A stretch of 64,000 nt of DNA from Desulfotignum sp. (GCA_011390335.1 JAABSO010000007.1:1-64000); one strand, 5' to 3'. Positions 34,495 to 44,197 are shown, numbered from the stretch's first letter. Numbers and translations: made by a program. The notes: generated by a model not told the origin, from the sequence alone.

Positions 34495-37314
34495 ATGATG
34501 CATTCCGATAACAGACCATATCAACAGATACTGCCCGGAACAGGCATTGTTTTTTTTCTTGCAATGCTGTGGCTGGTTATAACTGCCATGCCTGCCGATG
34601 CCGGTGACAGCCGGCCGGTCATCTCAGAGATCCGTGTGGAAATTCTGGGCGGCACAGAAAAACGACAGGAAAAATTGCGGTCCATGGCCATGGAGATGAT
34701 CCGGTTTCAGCCGGGCAGTCTTTTCAGAGCACAGGATCTGGATACCACGATTACCCTGTTGAAACAGACCGGGCAGTTCAGCCGGATCGATTTGCCGGAC
34801 CAGGATATGGATGCACCGTTCATCCCCCTTGTTTTCCAGCTGACCCCGGTTATGCTGGTCCGGAAAATAACTGTGGACGGCGCATTTCCGATATTTGGCA
34901 ATGCGGTGGTCAAGGCCACGGATTATGCCGCAGGCAGTGCCTTTGTCCCGGAACATGTGGAAAAAAACATCCAGGCGGTCAAGGACCTGATGGCAAAAAA
35001 CGGGTATGTGGATGCCAAGGTGGACATCAGCGCTGAACCATACCAGGGACTGCAGACAGACATTCTGATTGAGATTAAAAAGTATAAACCCCTTAAAATT
35101 GTGGAAATTGCCTTTACCGGTAATGAATCATTTTCCGACACCCGGCTTAAAATGCGCATGAAATCCTATCAGGTGCCACTTTTTTTCTGGAGCAGAGGCA
35201 AGAGAACCATCCAGAAGGATCTGGAAGCAGATATCAAAAACCTTGTGGCCTATTACAGAAAAAAAGGCTTTGCCGAGGCTGCCGTCACCTATGATGTGCA
35301 CACGGATGCCGACAAAAAAGCCACCCGGGTGGTAATCCAGATAGAAGAAGGTCCGCTGTACCGTATCTCTTTTTTTGGAAATAAAGAATTTATGACCTAT
35401 ACGTTGAAAAAAGAGATAACCATCTGGACAAAAGGAAACCGCAACGATTTCGGTTTGAAGCGCAGCATTAAAAACATCACAGACAGGTACCGGAAGGCCG
35501 GTTACAGGGACTGCGAGGTGTCTTTCACCTCTGACACTGAAATAAAAGATGAAAAACCGGTCCGGCACATCCAGATACACATCAATGAAAACACCCGCTA
35601 TATTGTCAGGTCATCTGTCATCAAAGGGGCAGAATTTCAGGATGCCGAAGATCTTAAAGCCCTTTTGAATACCCGGGCAAAAGGACTTTTCTACGACGGT
35701 CCCTTTGCCCGGAACATGGTTTCGGATGACACACAGATTCTGGAAAATTATTATGACAGCACAGGGTTTGCACAAACACAGGTGTCTGCCGATGTGGCAT
35801 GGGATGCGGCGGATAAAAAAAACAGGATGCTCGGCGATGTGATATTTGAAGTGGCCGAAGGATACCGCAGTCAGGTTACCCGGGTAACGCTTTCCGGCCT
35901 GCCGGAGATATTTGCATCAGACATCACACAGATTCTGCAAACCCGGGAAAAAGCGCCGTTCATCCCGTCACAGGTAGATGCAGACCGCATGGCGATCCTC
36001 TCTTTTCTTGCGGAAAAAGGGTTTATCTACGCAGATGTCCATACCCGCATCGATTCGGATGGAAAAGATTACCAGGTTGCATTCCAGGTGGAACCAAACA
36101 CCCGGGCCAGGGTGGGCGGGGTATGGGTGTTCGGCAATTTTGATACCAAAGATTCGGTGATATTCCGGCACAATACCCTTGAACAAGGGGAACCTGTGTC
36201 TTTGAACAGTTTTGTTTCCCTGCAAAAAGAGATCAGAAATATCCAGTGCATTGAAAGAGCGGATTTCAAAGCCGTGGGTATCCGGGAAAATCTTGACCAA
36301 GTGTTTTTCCTGACTGATGTGGAGGAGAAAAAACCCTATTTTCTTGACACAAGCATCGGGTATGACACAGCCAAAGATGCCTATATTGGGGTGTCTGCCG
36401 GTAACAGAAACCTGCTGGGCACCAACCGGAAGCTGTATCTGGATGCCCGGGTTTCCGGCATCGGGTATGAGACCATCCTGGGTATAACGGATTTTGATTT
36501 TCTGTCACAACATATCTATTCGGATGTCAATGTGTACGCATCTGAAGAAGAACTGAAAAACCAGAACTTCGGCACCCGCAAGTACGGATCATCTGTGTCA
36601 TTTGAAAAACAGTTGACCCCGCACCTGAAAGTGGGCACCGCCTTTAACCTGGAATCCAGAGAACAGTATGCCACCGGCACGACAGCCGGTGTGAACCCGG
36701 ATGTATACGAACCCAGGGGAATTATATCGGCAACCCCTTTTTTCACCTGGTCTTCGGTGGACTCCTATGCAAAACCCACCAGCGGGTTCTATTTCAATGC
36801 ATCTGCCGGCTATAACCGGGATATCCTGGAAGACCTGGACAATTTTGTGAAATACCAGGTAAAGGCCAAATACTATATCCAGCCCTTTTCCCGGCTGGTA
36901 CTGGCGTTCCAGGCCATGTACGGCACCATCCAGAGTTTTTCAGATGATCTTGATCTGCCTGATGACCAGCTGTTCTTTCTAGGCGGGATTTCAGATGTAA
37001 GGGGGTTTGCCGAAAATGAGCTGGCAAGGGATGCCTTTGGTGACCCTTTGGGGGGCAAGACCCAGATTGCCGGCTCCATAGAGGCACGCATTGATATCGG
37101 CAACAATTTTGAACTGCCCCTTTTTGTTGATGCAGGCTCCCTGCAAGACACCACAAAATCCGGCAGCGATGAAGACTTTAAATTCACCCTGGGCTCGGGT
37201 CTGCGTTATATGACCCCTGTGGGGCCTGTGGGCCTGCTTTACGGATACCGCCTCAATCCTGAAACAGGCGAGGATTCCGGAAGGATCCATTTCTCCATCG
37301 GGTATACATTTTGA
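34495..37314 (+). CDS. tamA: BamA/TamA-family outer-membrane assembly factor
   Basis: 939 residues, longer than E. coli TamA (577). A signal segment (FFLAMLWLVITAMPADA) is followed by multiple POTRA domains (about 35-600; repeated FxGNxxFxxxxL-type cores such as IAFTGNESFSDTRLKM and ISFFGNKEFMTYTLKK). A C-terminal Omp85 16-stranded barrel follows (about 610-939), with GGISDVRGFAENEL resembling the conserved VRGF/Y lid motif, and it ends with the aromatic FSIGYTF. It is paired with TamB, in reverse order from the enterobacterial tamAB operon. The extra POTRAs bring it closer in architecture to BamA, but the TamB coupling favours a TamA role. Confidence 0.9.
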   Translation: MMHSDNRPYQQILPGTGIVFFLAMLWLVITAMPADAGDSRPVISEIRVEILGGTEKRQEKLRSMAMEMIRFQPGSLFRAQDLDTTITLLKQTGQFSRIDLPDQDMDAPFIPLVFQLTPVMLVRKITVDGAFPIFGNAVVKATDYAAGSAFVPEHVEKNIQAVKDLMAKNGYVDAKVDISAEPYQGLQTDILIEIKKYKPLKIVEIAFTGNESFSDTRLKMRMKSYQVPLFFWSRGKRTIQKDLEADIKNLVAYYRKKGFAEAAVTYDVHTDADKKATRVVIQIEEGPLYRISFFGNKEFMTYTLKKEITIWTKGNRNDFGLKRSIKNITDRYRKAGYRDCEVSFTSDTEIKDEKPVRHIQIHINENTRYIVRSSVIKGAEFQDAEDLKALLNTRAKGLFYDGPFARNMVSDDTQILENYYDSTGFAQTQVSADVAWDAADKKNRMLGDVIFEVAEGYRSQVTRVTLSGLPEIFASDITQILQTREKAPFIPSQVDADRMAILSFLAEKGFIYADVHTRIDSDGKDYQVAFQVEPNTRARVGGVWVFGNFDTKDSVIFRHNTLEQGEPVSLNSFVSLQKEIRNIQCIERADFKAVGIRENLDQVFFLTDVEEKKPYFLDTSIGYDTAKDAYIGVSAGNRNLLGTNRKLYLDARVSGIGYETILGITDFDFLSQHIYSDVNVYASEEELKNQNFGTRKYGSSVSFEKQLTPHLKVGTAFNLESREQYATGTTAGVNPDVYEPRGIISATPFFTWSSVDSYAKPTSGFYFNASAGYNRDILEDLDNFVKYQVKAKYYIQPFSRLVLAFQAMYGTIQSFSDDLDLPDDQLFFLGGISDVRGFAENELARDAFGDPLGGKTQIAGSIEARIDIGNNFELPLFVDAGSLQDTTKSGSDEDFKFTLGSGLRYMTPVGPVGLLYGYRLNPETGEDSGRIHFSIGYTF

Positions 37315-37326
37315 TGTTCCGCAAAA

Positions 37327-37487
37327 GCCCATGGAGGTGTCCTGTGAACGGAACGTCAGAGCCGGAGGGGCCGGGCAGACATAATGAAAGGCAGGTACCT
37401 GTTTGATTGGCCGGTTTCTGCTTCTTCCCGATACCCTGACAACCGGCCCGGAAGATCTCGGACCGGGCACAGGACACCTCCATGGGC
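37327..37487. repeat. 161-bp element with 20-bp perfect terminal inverted repeats
   Basis: Arms at 37327-37346 and 37468-37487 are exact reverse complements (inner core CATGGAGGTGTCCTGTG). Within it, GGCCGGTT and AACCGGCC form a further hairpin, so transcribed RNA would fold into a nested multi-stem structure. It starts 13 nt after the tamA stop. No T-tract follows the outer arm. TCCGCA occurs just outside both ends (near 37319 and 37493). It could be a miniature transposable element, a structured 3' UTR, or a bidirectional transcription stop. Confidence 0.6.
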
Positions 37488-37583
37488 GATGATCCGCACA
37501 CTGGACATATCATGGGACAGATATCTTTTCTGCAGCGTCAAAGCACCATACAATTTTCCTGAAAAGACGGCAAAAAAATATTT

Positions 37584-37601
37584 ACATAATACGTAATATG
37601 T
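37584..37601. promoter_or_regulatory. Palindromic operator candidate for the TetR regulator
   Basis: ACATAATACGTAATATGT is an 18-bp palindrome with a perfect TACGTA core and matching ACATA/TATGT arms, broken only at two symmetric A positions. It lies 43 nt upstream of the ferredoxin start, at the head of the operon that encodes a TetR repressor. Size and symmetry are typical for TetR-family sites. Confidence 0.5.
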
Positions 37602-37643
37602 GATATTTCGTAACCAGGAAATTACCCAAAAAAGGAGGCGGCC

Positions 37644-38078
37644 ATCACCTCGTTTATCCATACCCATTTTGATAAATGCACCGGATGCAGCATCTGCCAG
37701 CTGGCATGCAGCGCAGCCTTCACCGGCGGATTCAACCCCAGGCGGGCCAGGCTGGATATCCGCCACAAAAGCGAACACCTGTACCATCTGCCGATGGTGT
37801 GCAGCCAGTGTGAAAATGCCTACTGCATGCAGGTATGCCCGGTGGATGCCATCACGCGAAGCCCGGAGGGCGTGGTGCAGATTGATGCTGAACAATGCAT
37901 TGGATGCGCCCTGTGCGTCCGGTACTGCCCCGTGAACATGGTGCACCTGGATCCGGATACCAAAAAGGCGGTGAAATGCGAACTGTGCCAGGGAGATCCG
38001 GCCTGCGTTGCGGCCTGCCCCACCGGGGCACTGGAATTTGTTTCAGACCCTCTCAAGGAGCAGAACCCCCATGACTGA
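37644..38078 (+). CDS. 4Fe-4S ferredoxin, electron partner of aldehyde oxidoreductase
   Basis: About 144 residues with four Cys clusters: DKCTGCSICQLACS near the N terminus, CSQCENAYCMQVCP, CIGCALCVRYCP and CELCQGDPACVAACP. The frame is open upstream from 37614, but no ATG, GTG or TTG occurs before the first cluster. An AAAGGAGG site at 37632-37638 points to ATC at 37644 as the start. The only ATG (37794) would remove two cluster motifs and has no ribosome site. The stop overlaps the next gene. It should take electrons from the aldehyde ferredoxin oxidoreductase. Confidence 0.82.
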   Translation: MTSFIHTHFDKCTGCSICQLACSAAFTGGFNPRRARLDIRHKSEHLYHLPMVCSQCENAYCMQVCPVDAITRSPEGVVQIDAEQCIGCALCVRYCPVNMVHLDPDTKKAVKCELCQGDPACVAACPTGALEFVSDPLKEQNPHD

Positions 38079-39900
38079 TGCCTATGCAGACACCTTCCTG
38101 GCCATTGACCTGTCAACAGGCAGCAGCAGCACCCTGGCAGTGCCTGATACCTTGAAACAACACTATATCGGCGGCAAAGGATTCGGCGCAAAACTGCTGG
38201 CAGACGGATTATTCCCGGGCACAGATCCTTTAGGTCCTGAAAACATGCTCATGTTCATGACAGGGCCCTTGACCGGCACATCAGCCCCTGCCATGCGGGG
38301 GTGTGTGGTAACCAAAAGCCCGCTGACCCATCTGTTTCTGGATTCCTATTTCGGGGGCAGTTTTGCACCGGAAATCAAATATGCCGGATATGACGGCATC
38401 ATCATCACCGGCAGGGCTGACAAACCTGTGTATATCCGGATTGATGACGAAACGGTGGAGATCCGGGATGCTGCCCATCTCTGGGGCCTGGATATCCTGG
38501 AAACCAACCGCCGTATCAAAGCAGAACTCAATGATGAGACCATTAAAATCGCCAATATCGGGCCGGCCGGAGAAAACCGGGTGCTGTTTGCCCTTATTGC
38601 CTGTGAATTCAACCGCCAGGCCGGCAGGGCCGGCGCCGGTGCCGTCATGGGGTCCAAAAACCTCAAAGCGGTGGCAGTGCGCGGCACCCGGCTGGTAAAG
38701 GTCCATGACCCGCACCGGTTTAAACAGGCCTGTGGAAAAGCCCTTGAAGAACTGGCTGCCAGCCCGGATGTCCAGACACTCAAACAGGGCGGCACAGCTG
38801 CATCCGTTGAATTTGCCAGTGAAACCGGGCTTCTGCCATGCCGGAACTACCAGTTCGGCACCTTTGACAAAGCTGCTGCCTTAGGAGATCAGGGTCAACA
38901 AAAACACCTGTGGCTGGGCACCAACGCCTGCATGGGATGTCCCATCGGCTGCGCCAAAATCGGGGCGGTAAGAACCGGAAAATTCAAAGGAATGGTCACC
39001 GATATTGTGGAGTATGAATCTGCCGCCCTCATGGGATCCAACCTGGGGATATCCGATATCCGGGCCGTGGCCCATCTGGTGAAACTTTGCGATCTGCTGG
39101 GGCTGGATGCCATGTCCAGCGGCAGCCTCATCAGCTTTGCCATGGAAGCCTGTGAAAAAGGCCTGGTATCAGCCCCTCCCGGCATAGACCTGACCTTCGG
39201 CAATATGGCGGCAGCAGAACATCTGATCCGGGCCATGGCTTTTCAAAAACCCGGCCTGGGTGAACTGCTGGCAAAAGGGGTCCGGGCTGCAGCCGAAGAG
39301 ATCGGCGGCAGCGCTTCTGACATGGCCCTGCACACCAAGGGCCTGGAAACCCCTGCCTGGGGTCCCCGGGGGGTGTCCGGCATGGGACTGGCCTATATGA
39401 CAGCAGACCGGGGCGGGTGCCACCAGCGGGGATTCACTGTTCCCTATGAACTGGCCGGCGAATGGGAAGGCAAAAAAATCGATCCCCTGTCTCCGGAAAA
39501 CAAGGCAGACATGGTGGCGGCGCTGCAGAATTATTCCGCAGGCACCGACACCCTGGTGAAATGCGATTTCGGCAGCTTCGGCATCAGTGCCGATACCTAT
39601 GCAGACCTGTTGTCCGCTGCCACGGGCAAAAAGCTCAACAAAGAAATTTTCACCCGCATAGGCGAGCGCATCTGGAACCTCACCCGGCAGTTCAACCTGG
39701 ACCAGGGCATGGATCCGGCATCCGACACCCTGCCCCGGCGGTTTGTTCAGGAACCGCTGCCCGATGGTCCGGCCACAGGGCATAAAATTTCTGAAAACGA
39801 TATGGCCGTCATGCGGGAAGCCTATTATAGGGCCCGGGGATGGGACAGCACGGGAAAACCCAGATCCAGCACCCTGAAACGCTTAGGGATAGCATCATGA
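38071..39900 (+). CDS. Tungsten-dependent aldehyde ferredoxin oxidoreductase
   Basis: 609 residues from the ATG at 38071 (AAGGAG upstream; overlaps the ferredoxin end by 8 nt). The N-terminal domain has the AOR signature (AIDLSTG, YIGGKGFGAKLL). The [4Fe-4S] ligands are Cys287, Cys290 and Cys294 (ACMGCPIGCAK) with Cys498 (LVKCDFGSFG). Aldehydes are oxidised to carboxylic acids with reduction of ferredoxin at a tungstopterin centre. The clustered GMC alcohol oxidoreductase could supply the aldehyde. Slightly shorter than FOR/AOR of Pyrococcus but complete. Confidence 0.93.
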   Translation: MTDAYADTFLAIDLSTGSSSTLAVPDTLKQHYIGGKGFGAKLLADGLFPGTDPLGPENMLMFMTGPLTGTSAPAMRGCVVTKSPLTHLFLDSYFGGSFAPEIKYAGYDGIIITGRADKPVYIRIDDETVEIRDAAHLWGLDILETNRRIKAELNDETIKIANIGPAGENRVLFALIACEFNRQAGRAGAGAVMGSKNLKAVAVRGTRLVKVHDPHRFKQACGKALEELAASPDVQTLKQGGTAASVEFASETGLLPCRNYQFGTFDKAAALGDQGQQKHLWLGTNACMGCPIGCAKIGAVRTGKFKGMVTDIVEYESAALMGSNLGISDIRAVAHLVKLCDLLGLDAMSSGSLISFAMEACEKGLVSAPPGIDLTFGNMAAAEHLIRAMAFQKPGLGELLAKGVRAAAEEIGGSASDMALHTKGLETPAWGPRGVSGMGLAYMTADRGGCHQRGFTVPYELAGEWEGKKIDPLSPENKADMVAALQNYSAGTDTLVKCDFGSFGISADTYADLLSAATGKKLNKEIFTRIGERIWNLTRQFNLDQGMDPASDTLPRRFVQEPLPDGPATGHKISENDMAVMREAYYRARGWDSTGKPRSSTLKRLGIAS

Positions 39901-40523
39901 CACCACTGGTCAACAAAAAGGAAGCCAAGCGCATCGAGACCCGCAAACGGATCCTGGAGGCAGCCACCCATCTGTTTGCCCGGCTGGGATACCACAAGAC
40001 AACCATCCAGGACATCGCCTTTCACATCGGCATGACCACGGGGGCTGTGTTTCACCACTACAATTCCAAAACCGACATCCTGGATGATGTGGTGGCTGAA
40101 CTGGACCAGAGCTTTACGCAGTATACAAGGTTTCTGGAAAAACCCCATGCCGACTACAACACCATGATCCACGGGATCATGGATATCTTCATGGACCGGT
40201 TCTACAACCAGCCGGATACCATTATTGCCCTGGCATCCCTGGCAGCGGAATTCAGCGGCATCCGGGGACCGGTGATCATCAAGGTCCAGGCTGCCTACGA
40301 CCGGTTTGTGGATGCCTTTGAGGCGGCAATGGACCGGATCTGCCCGAAACCAACGAACCGGGCGGCTGCCATCTGTTTTATCTCCGCCCTCCAGGGCCTG
40401 GCACTCCAGGCACTGGTCCGGGACGGCCAGATTGAGGTAGATGACCTGGTCAATGGATTTCTCAGCCTTGTCATCCACAACCAGGGCAGCCAGACAGATG
40501 CGTTACAACAGATCTCCCTTTGA
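39897..40523 (+). CDS. TetR-family transcriptional repressor
   Basis: 208 residues from the ATG at 39897, which overlaps the AOR stop (ATGA). The N-terminal helix-turn-helix (RKRILEAATHLFARLGYHKT, TGAVFHHYNSKTDIL) is typical; the C-terminal ligand domain is all-helical with no recognised specificity. It is embedded between an aldehyde- and an alcohol-oxidising enzyme, so it probably senses an alcohol, aldehyde or derived acyl-CoA. It would repress its own operon through the palindrome at 37584. Confidence 0.92.
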   Translation: MTPLVNKKEAKRIETRKRILEAATHLFARLGYHKTTIQDIAFHIGMTTGAVFHHYNSKTDILDDVVAELDQSFTQYTRFLEKPHADYNTMIHGIMDIFMDRFYNQPDTIIALASLAAEFSGIRGPVIIKVQAAYDRFVDAFEAAMDRICPKPTNRAAAICFISALQGLALQALVRDGQIEVDDLVNGFLSLVIHNQGSQTDALQQISL

Positions 40524-40601
40524 TACACATACAACCCGTTAATGCAGATACAGAATGAAAAACAGACCCTTTGGAGCAGACAGGAAAAGGAAAAATAAAA
40601 A

Positions 40602-42293
40602 ATGAAACAATCATATGACTATATCATTATCGGCGGGGGATCCGCCGGATGCGTGCTGGCCAACCGGCTCAGTTGCGACCCCTCCTGCAGCGTGCTGGTG
40701 CTGGAGGCAGGCAGGCCCGATTATATATGGGATGTGTTCATCCACATGCCTGCCGGTCTGACCTTTCCCCTTGGCAATAAATTCTATGACTGGTGTTATG
40801 AAAGCGAACCGGAACCGTTCATGCACCAGCGCAGAATCTTCCACGGCCGGGGCAAAGTGCTGGGGGGATCATCCTCCATCAACGGCATGATCTATATCCG
40901 GGGCAATGCCATGGATTACGAAAAATGGGCCAAGGATCCGGGCATGGAGAACTGGGATTACGCCCACAACCTGCCCTATTTCATCCGGGCGGAAAACCGG
41001 CTCAAAGGGCCGGACCAGTACCACGGCACCAAAGGCCCGCTGATCCTGGAAACCGGGCCGTGTAAAAACCCGTTGTTCCAGGCGTTTCTGGAAGCGGCCA
41101 ATCAGGCCGGGTATCCGCTGACCGATGATGTGAACGGATATCAGCAGGAAGGGTTCGGTGCCTTTGACCGAAACATCCACAGAGGAAGGCGGCTGTCCGC
41201 AGCCCGGGCCTATCTGCATCCTGTTCTCAAACAGCGGCCCAACCTGGACCTGGTCTGCCGGGCCCTGACCACAAAAATCATTTTCAGCGGCAAAAAAGCC
41301 ACGGGTGTGGAATTTGTCAAAGGCAAAGGCAGCCGGCCCAGAACGGTCCAGGCAGGGGAAGTGATCTGCTGCGGCGGGGCCATCAACTCCCCCCAGATCC
41401 TCCAGCTGTCCGGGGTGGGCAATGCAGAGGAACTGTCCGCATTAGGGATTCCCGTGGTCCATGACCTTCCCGGGGTGGGAGAAAACATGCAGGACCACCT
41501 GGAGGTCTATGTCCAGTATGCCAGCAAAAAACCGGTATCCATGAACCCGGCCCTGAAATGGTGGAAAAAGCCTTTCATCGGCTATAAATGGCTGTTTCAC
41601 AGGTCCGGGGCCGCCGCCACCAACCATTTTGAGGCTGGCGGATTCATCCGGAGCAACCAGGATGTGGATTATCCCAATATCCAGTTTCATTTTCTCCCCC
41701 TGGCTATCCGGTATGACGGCTCCCGGCCCAGTCAGGACCACGGGTACCAGGTCCATGTGGGTCCCATGTACTCCAATGCCGTGGGATCCGTGAAAATCAC
41801 CTCCACCGATCCTTGCAAGCACCCGGCCCTGCGATTCAATTACCTGTCCACAGACCAGGACCGCAAAGAATGGGTGGAAGCGATCCGGTGTGCCCGAAAA
41901 ATCATGAACCAGCCGGCATTCAAAGAATTCAATGCCGGCGAAACTTCTCCGGGCAACCATGTCCAGACCGATGAGGATATCCTGGACTGGGTGGCCAAAG
42001 ATGCGGAAACCGCCCTGCACCCCTCATGTACCTGTAAGATGGGCACCGATGCCATGGCAGTGGTGGCCCCTTCCTCCATGAAGGTGCACGGCGTGGAAAA
42101 CCTGCGGGTGGTGGATGCCTCGGTCATGCCGAATGTCACCAACGGCAACATCTACGCCCCCACCATGATGGTGGCGGAAAAGGCCTGTGACCTGATTTTG
42201 GGCAATACCATGGAGCCGCCGGCAACAGCGCCTTTTTTTCGGCATGAAAAGAAAGAGACCTCTCTGCCCATGCCCGTAAAAAAATCAATGTGA
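40602..42293 (+). CDS. GMC-family FAD alcohol/choline dehydrogenase
   Basis: 563 residues. The FAD Rossmann motif [16 protein letters not shown] is at residues 8-23, GMC signature 1 around [17 protein letters not shown], signature 2 around [16 protein letters not shown], and the catalytic C-terminal His/Asn region HPSCTCKMG and [17 protein letters not shown]. Related to choline and alkanol dehydrogenases. In an anaerobe it should pass electrons to a quinone or Fe-S acceptor rather than O2. The last gene of the ferredoxin-AOR-TetR set, 78 nt after tetR, it likely makes the aldehyde used by the AOR. Confidence 0.92.
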   Translation: MKQSYDYIIIGGGSAGCVLANRLSCDPSCSVLVLEAGRPDYIWDVFIHMPAGLTFPLGNKFYDWCYESEPEPFMHQRRIFHGRGKVLGGSSSINGMIYIRGNAMDYEKWAKDPGMENWDYAHNLPYFIRAENRLKGPDQYHGTKGPLILETGPCKNPLFQAFLEAANQAGYPLTDDVNGYQQEGFGAFDRNIHRGRRLSAARAYLHPVLKQRPNLDLVCRALTTKIIFSGKKATGVEFVKGKGSRPRTVQAGEVICCGGAINSPQILQLSGVGNAEELSALGIPVVHDLPGVGENMQDHLEVYVQYASKKPVSMNPALKWWKKPFIGYKWLFHRSGAAATNHFEAGGFIRSNQDVDYPNIQFHFLPLAIRYDGSRPSQDHGYQVHVGPMYSNAVGSVKITSTDPCKHPALRFNYLSTDQDRKEWVEAIRCARKIMNQPAFKEFNAGETSPGNHVQTDEDILDWVAKDAETALHPSCTCKMGTDAMAVVAPSSMKVHGVENLRVVDASVMPNVTNGNIYAPTMMVAEKACDLILGNTMEPPATAPFFRHEKKETSLPMPVKKSM

Positions 42294-42380
42294 CCCATGA
42301 CAGCCGGCCCGACCTGCAAGACGCTGCAAAAGGCCGGGCCGGTCGGAAAAGATTTTGGCCTGTCTCATTATTCCTTGTCT

Positions 42381-42548
42381 TCATTTATCTGTTCGGGGAG
42401 GATTTTTCTCTCTGCACACCCGGCACCGGTCATCAGAGCAGTGTTCACAGGAAAAGCAGTCTTTACAGGGAAATTTTTTAGGGCAGGCGGACCGCTTTTC
42501 CGGCACATACAATTTGCCCGGCATTCCGGGTATGGAAACAAACGGCAT
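42381..42548 (-). CDS. Small Cys-rich protein
   Basis: 55 residues from an ATG at 42548 with an AAGGGGGT ribosome site 5 nt upstream. Seven Cys occur in KKFPCKDCFSCEHCSDDRC, the following RVC and the preceding ACP, forming CxxC-type ligand pairs after a short SIPGMPGKLYVPEK segment. Such spacing suggests a zinc or Fe-S binding knuckle. No membrane segment or signal. It is the only coding signal in the 42294-42753 gap and lies convergent to the GMC gene. Family not identified. Confidence 0.65.
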   Translation of the reverse strand: MPFVSIPGMPGKLYVPEKRSACPKKFPCKDCFSCEHCSDDRCRVCREKNPPRTDK

Positions 42549-42753
42549 GGGACCCCCTTTCAACCAACGGTTTCTATGAAACCAAGGTAAACAGGGAAAC
42601 GGCAATTTCAAGTTCGCCTGGAAAAATCTGACCGATGATCTCAGTTTTCCATATATGTGTACTTTGTTACAAAGAACACATGATATTGCAGCCCCATATT
42701 ACATGTGATAATGATTGCCAATCTCTCATAAGTTCTTCCTGAGAGGAATACAC

Positions 42754-44139
42754 TTAGAAATCGATGGCAAATCGTCCGCCAACAGAGCTTATGTCTGCAT
42801 CGCTTATGGTGCCGCCAATCTCGCGGTCTTCCACGTTACCATAGACATAGTTGACCATGACCCGCAGGGCAGGATTGAGGTACCAGTTCACGCCCACGGT
42901 GTAGTTGGTCTCCTCCCCGCCGTCTATGCCCCCATCGTTCAGATCGAGATAGGACCACCGGACCGCGATTTCCCATGCCCCTAAACCACCTTGAAGGTCA
43001 AAGTTGTTGTTGGGTTTGACCCGGCTGAAAGAACCGCCTTTGTATGGCCTGCTCTCTCCGGTCAAAAAATAGCTGGCATAGACATAGGCTCCGTTTAAGT
43101 CGTAATCCTCGTTCGCGCCGTCGACCACGGCCTGGATGTATTCACCCTGGACCGACAGGGATCCGAAAACCACGGCTGCTTCGGCCCCGATCAGATCGCC
43201 GCTGTCATAGAAGCGGTCGAAGACCTTAGTATCGCCCGTGTCCACGGTTCTTGCCTGTGCCAGATGGACTTCGGGCCGCTGGCGAAAGCGAAATTCAGTC
43301 TCTTCATCATCCCGGAACAGGTGGCTGTAACCCAGACCCAGGTGCAAAAGCCGCCGTCCGCCGTCCGCGTACCAGGGTGTACCTGCTACACGGGCGGTGA
43401 TATTGTAATCTGCGAAGTCATTGAAATTTTCGGCGCCGTCTTCGGTGTCCCAGAAAACTCCCGCACCCCAGAACAGTTTCTTGTCCAGGGCCGAGTTCAT
43501 GATCTGTACCCCCATATTGCGGCCGGGAGAAAAGACATTGGGCAGGGCCCGCTCCAGAAAGGTGATGTATTTGGAGCTGGTCTGTTCCTCCAGGGAGAAG
43601 GGCTCCTTCTGATGGCCCACGCGGACTTTGCCCACCACCGGAAGATCGGTCAGGCCGAGATAGAGATCCTTGGCCGTGACATCGTCACCCGCAAAGTCGA
43701 ACTGGGCCTTGTACTCGGCCACCTTGTAAATCGTGCCGGACATGAAGAGCCTTGCCCGTCTGAATTCTGTGCCGAATCCTTCGAAGTCTTCGTCCGGGAG
43801 GTCCTCGAACTCATCGTCCGCGGATATGAAAGCCCAGTCAACCTGAATCCGGCCACCCAGCTTAATGGAGAAATTGCCGTCCTGGCTCTCAGCGCTGAGG
43901 CCGTTTTTCCATTTGACATCCCAGTCGTCTTCCTTGGGTCTGATAAGGGCCGCGCGCTCGGCCTGGGCTTCCTTTTTCAGTTCCTGGTACTGCTGGGGGG
44001 TGATATCTCCCCTGTCCATCAGTATCTCCAGGATTTTTTCGGCAACGCTCTTCTGCTCGGCTGCTTTTCCCGCATTTGGGGTCAGCCCGAGAAAAAAAGC
44101 CAATAATCCAACAATGAATACTCTGCCAATGATTTTCAT
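42754..44139 (-). CDS. Phosphate-selective porin O/P-type outer-membrane protein
   Basis: 461 residues: signal peptide (GLLAFFLGLTPNAGKA), a short coiled-coil (KILEILMDRGDITPQQYQEL), then a 16-strand-type Porin_O_P barrel ending in the outer-membrane Phe (GGRFAIDF). AAGGGAGG precedes the ATG. Transport specificity is not readable; OprP/OprO carry phosphate or polyphosphate, but many members are general anion porins. It has its own sigma-70-like promoter. Codon use is richer in GAG, CTC and GCC than the flanking genes. Confidence 0.9.
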   Translation of the reverse strand: MKIIGRVFIVGLLAFFLGLTPNAGKAAEQKSVAEKILEILMDRGDITPQQYQELKKEAQAERAALIRPKEDDWDVKWKNGLSAESQDGNFSIKLGGRIQVDWAFISADDEFEDLPDEDFEGFGTEFRRARLFMSGTIYKVAEYKAQFDFAGDDVTAKDLYLGLTDLPVVGKVRVGHQKEPFSLEEQTSSKYITFLERALPNVFSPGRNMGVQIMNSALDKKLFWGAGVFWDTEDGAENFNDFADYNITARVAGTPWYADGGRRLLHLGLGYSHLFRDDEETEFRFRQRPEVHLAQARTVDTGDTKVFDRFYDSGDLIGAEAAVVFGSLSVQGEYIQAVVDGANEDYDLNGAYVYASYFLTGESRPYKGGSFSRVKPNNNFDLQGGLGAWEIAVRWSYLDLNDGGIDGGEETNYTVGVNWYLNPALRVMVNYVYGNVEDREIGGTISDADISSVGGRFAIDF

Positions 44140-44197
44140 GCTGCCTCCCTTTAGGATGAAAAAGATTTTCCATGGGGGTCATAATACTTATTGACAG

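Noticed and set aside
43264..44106. 280-residue plus-strand frame opposite the porin gene
   Set aside because: A shadow of the porin; the porin has signal peptide, barrel pattern, ribosome site and promoter, while this frame shows no family features.
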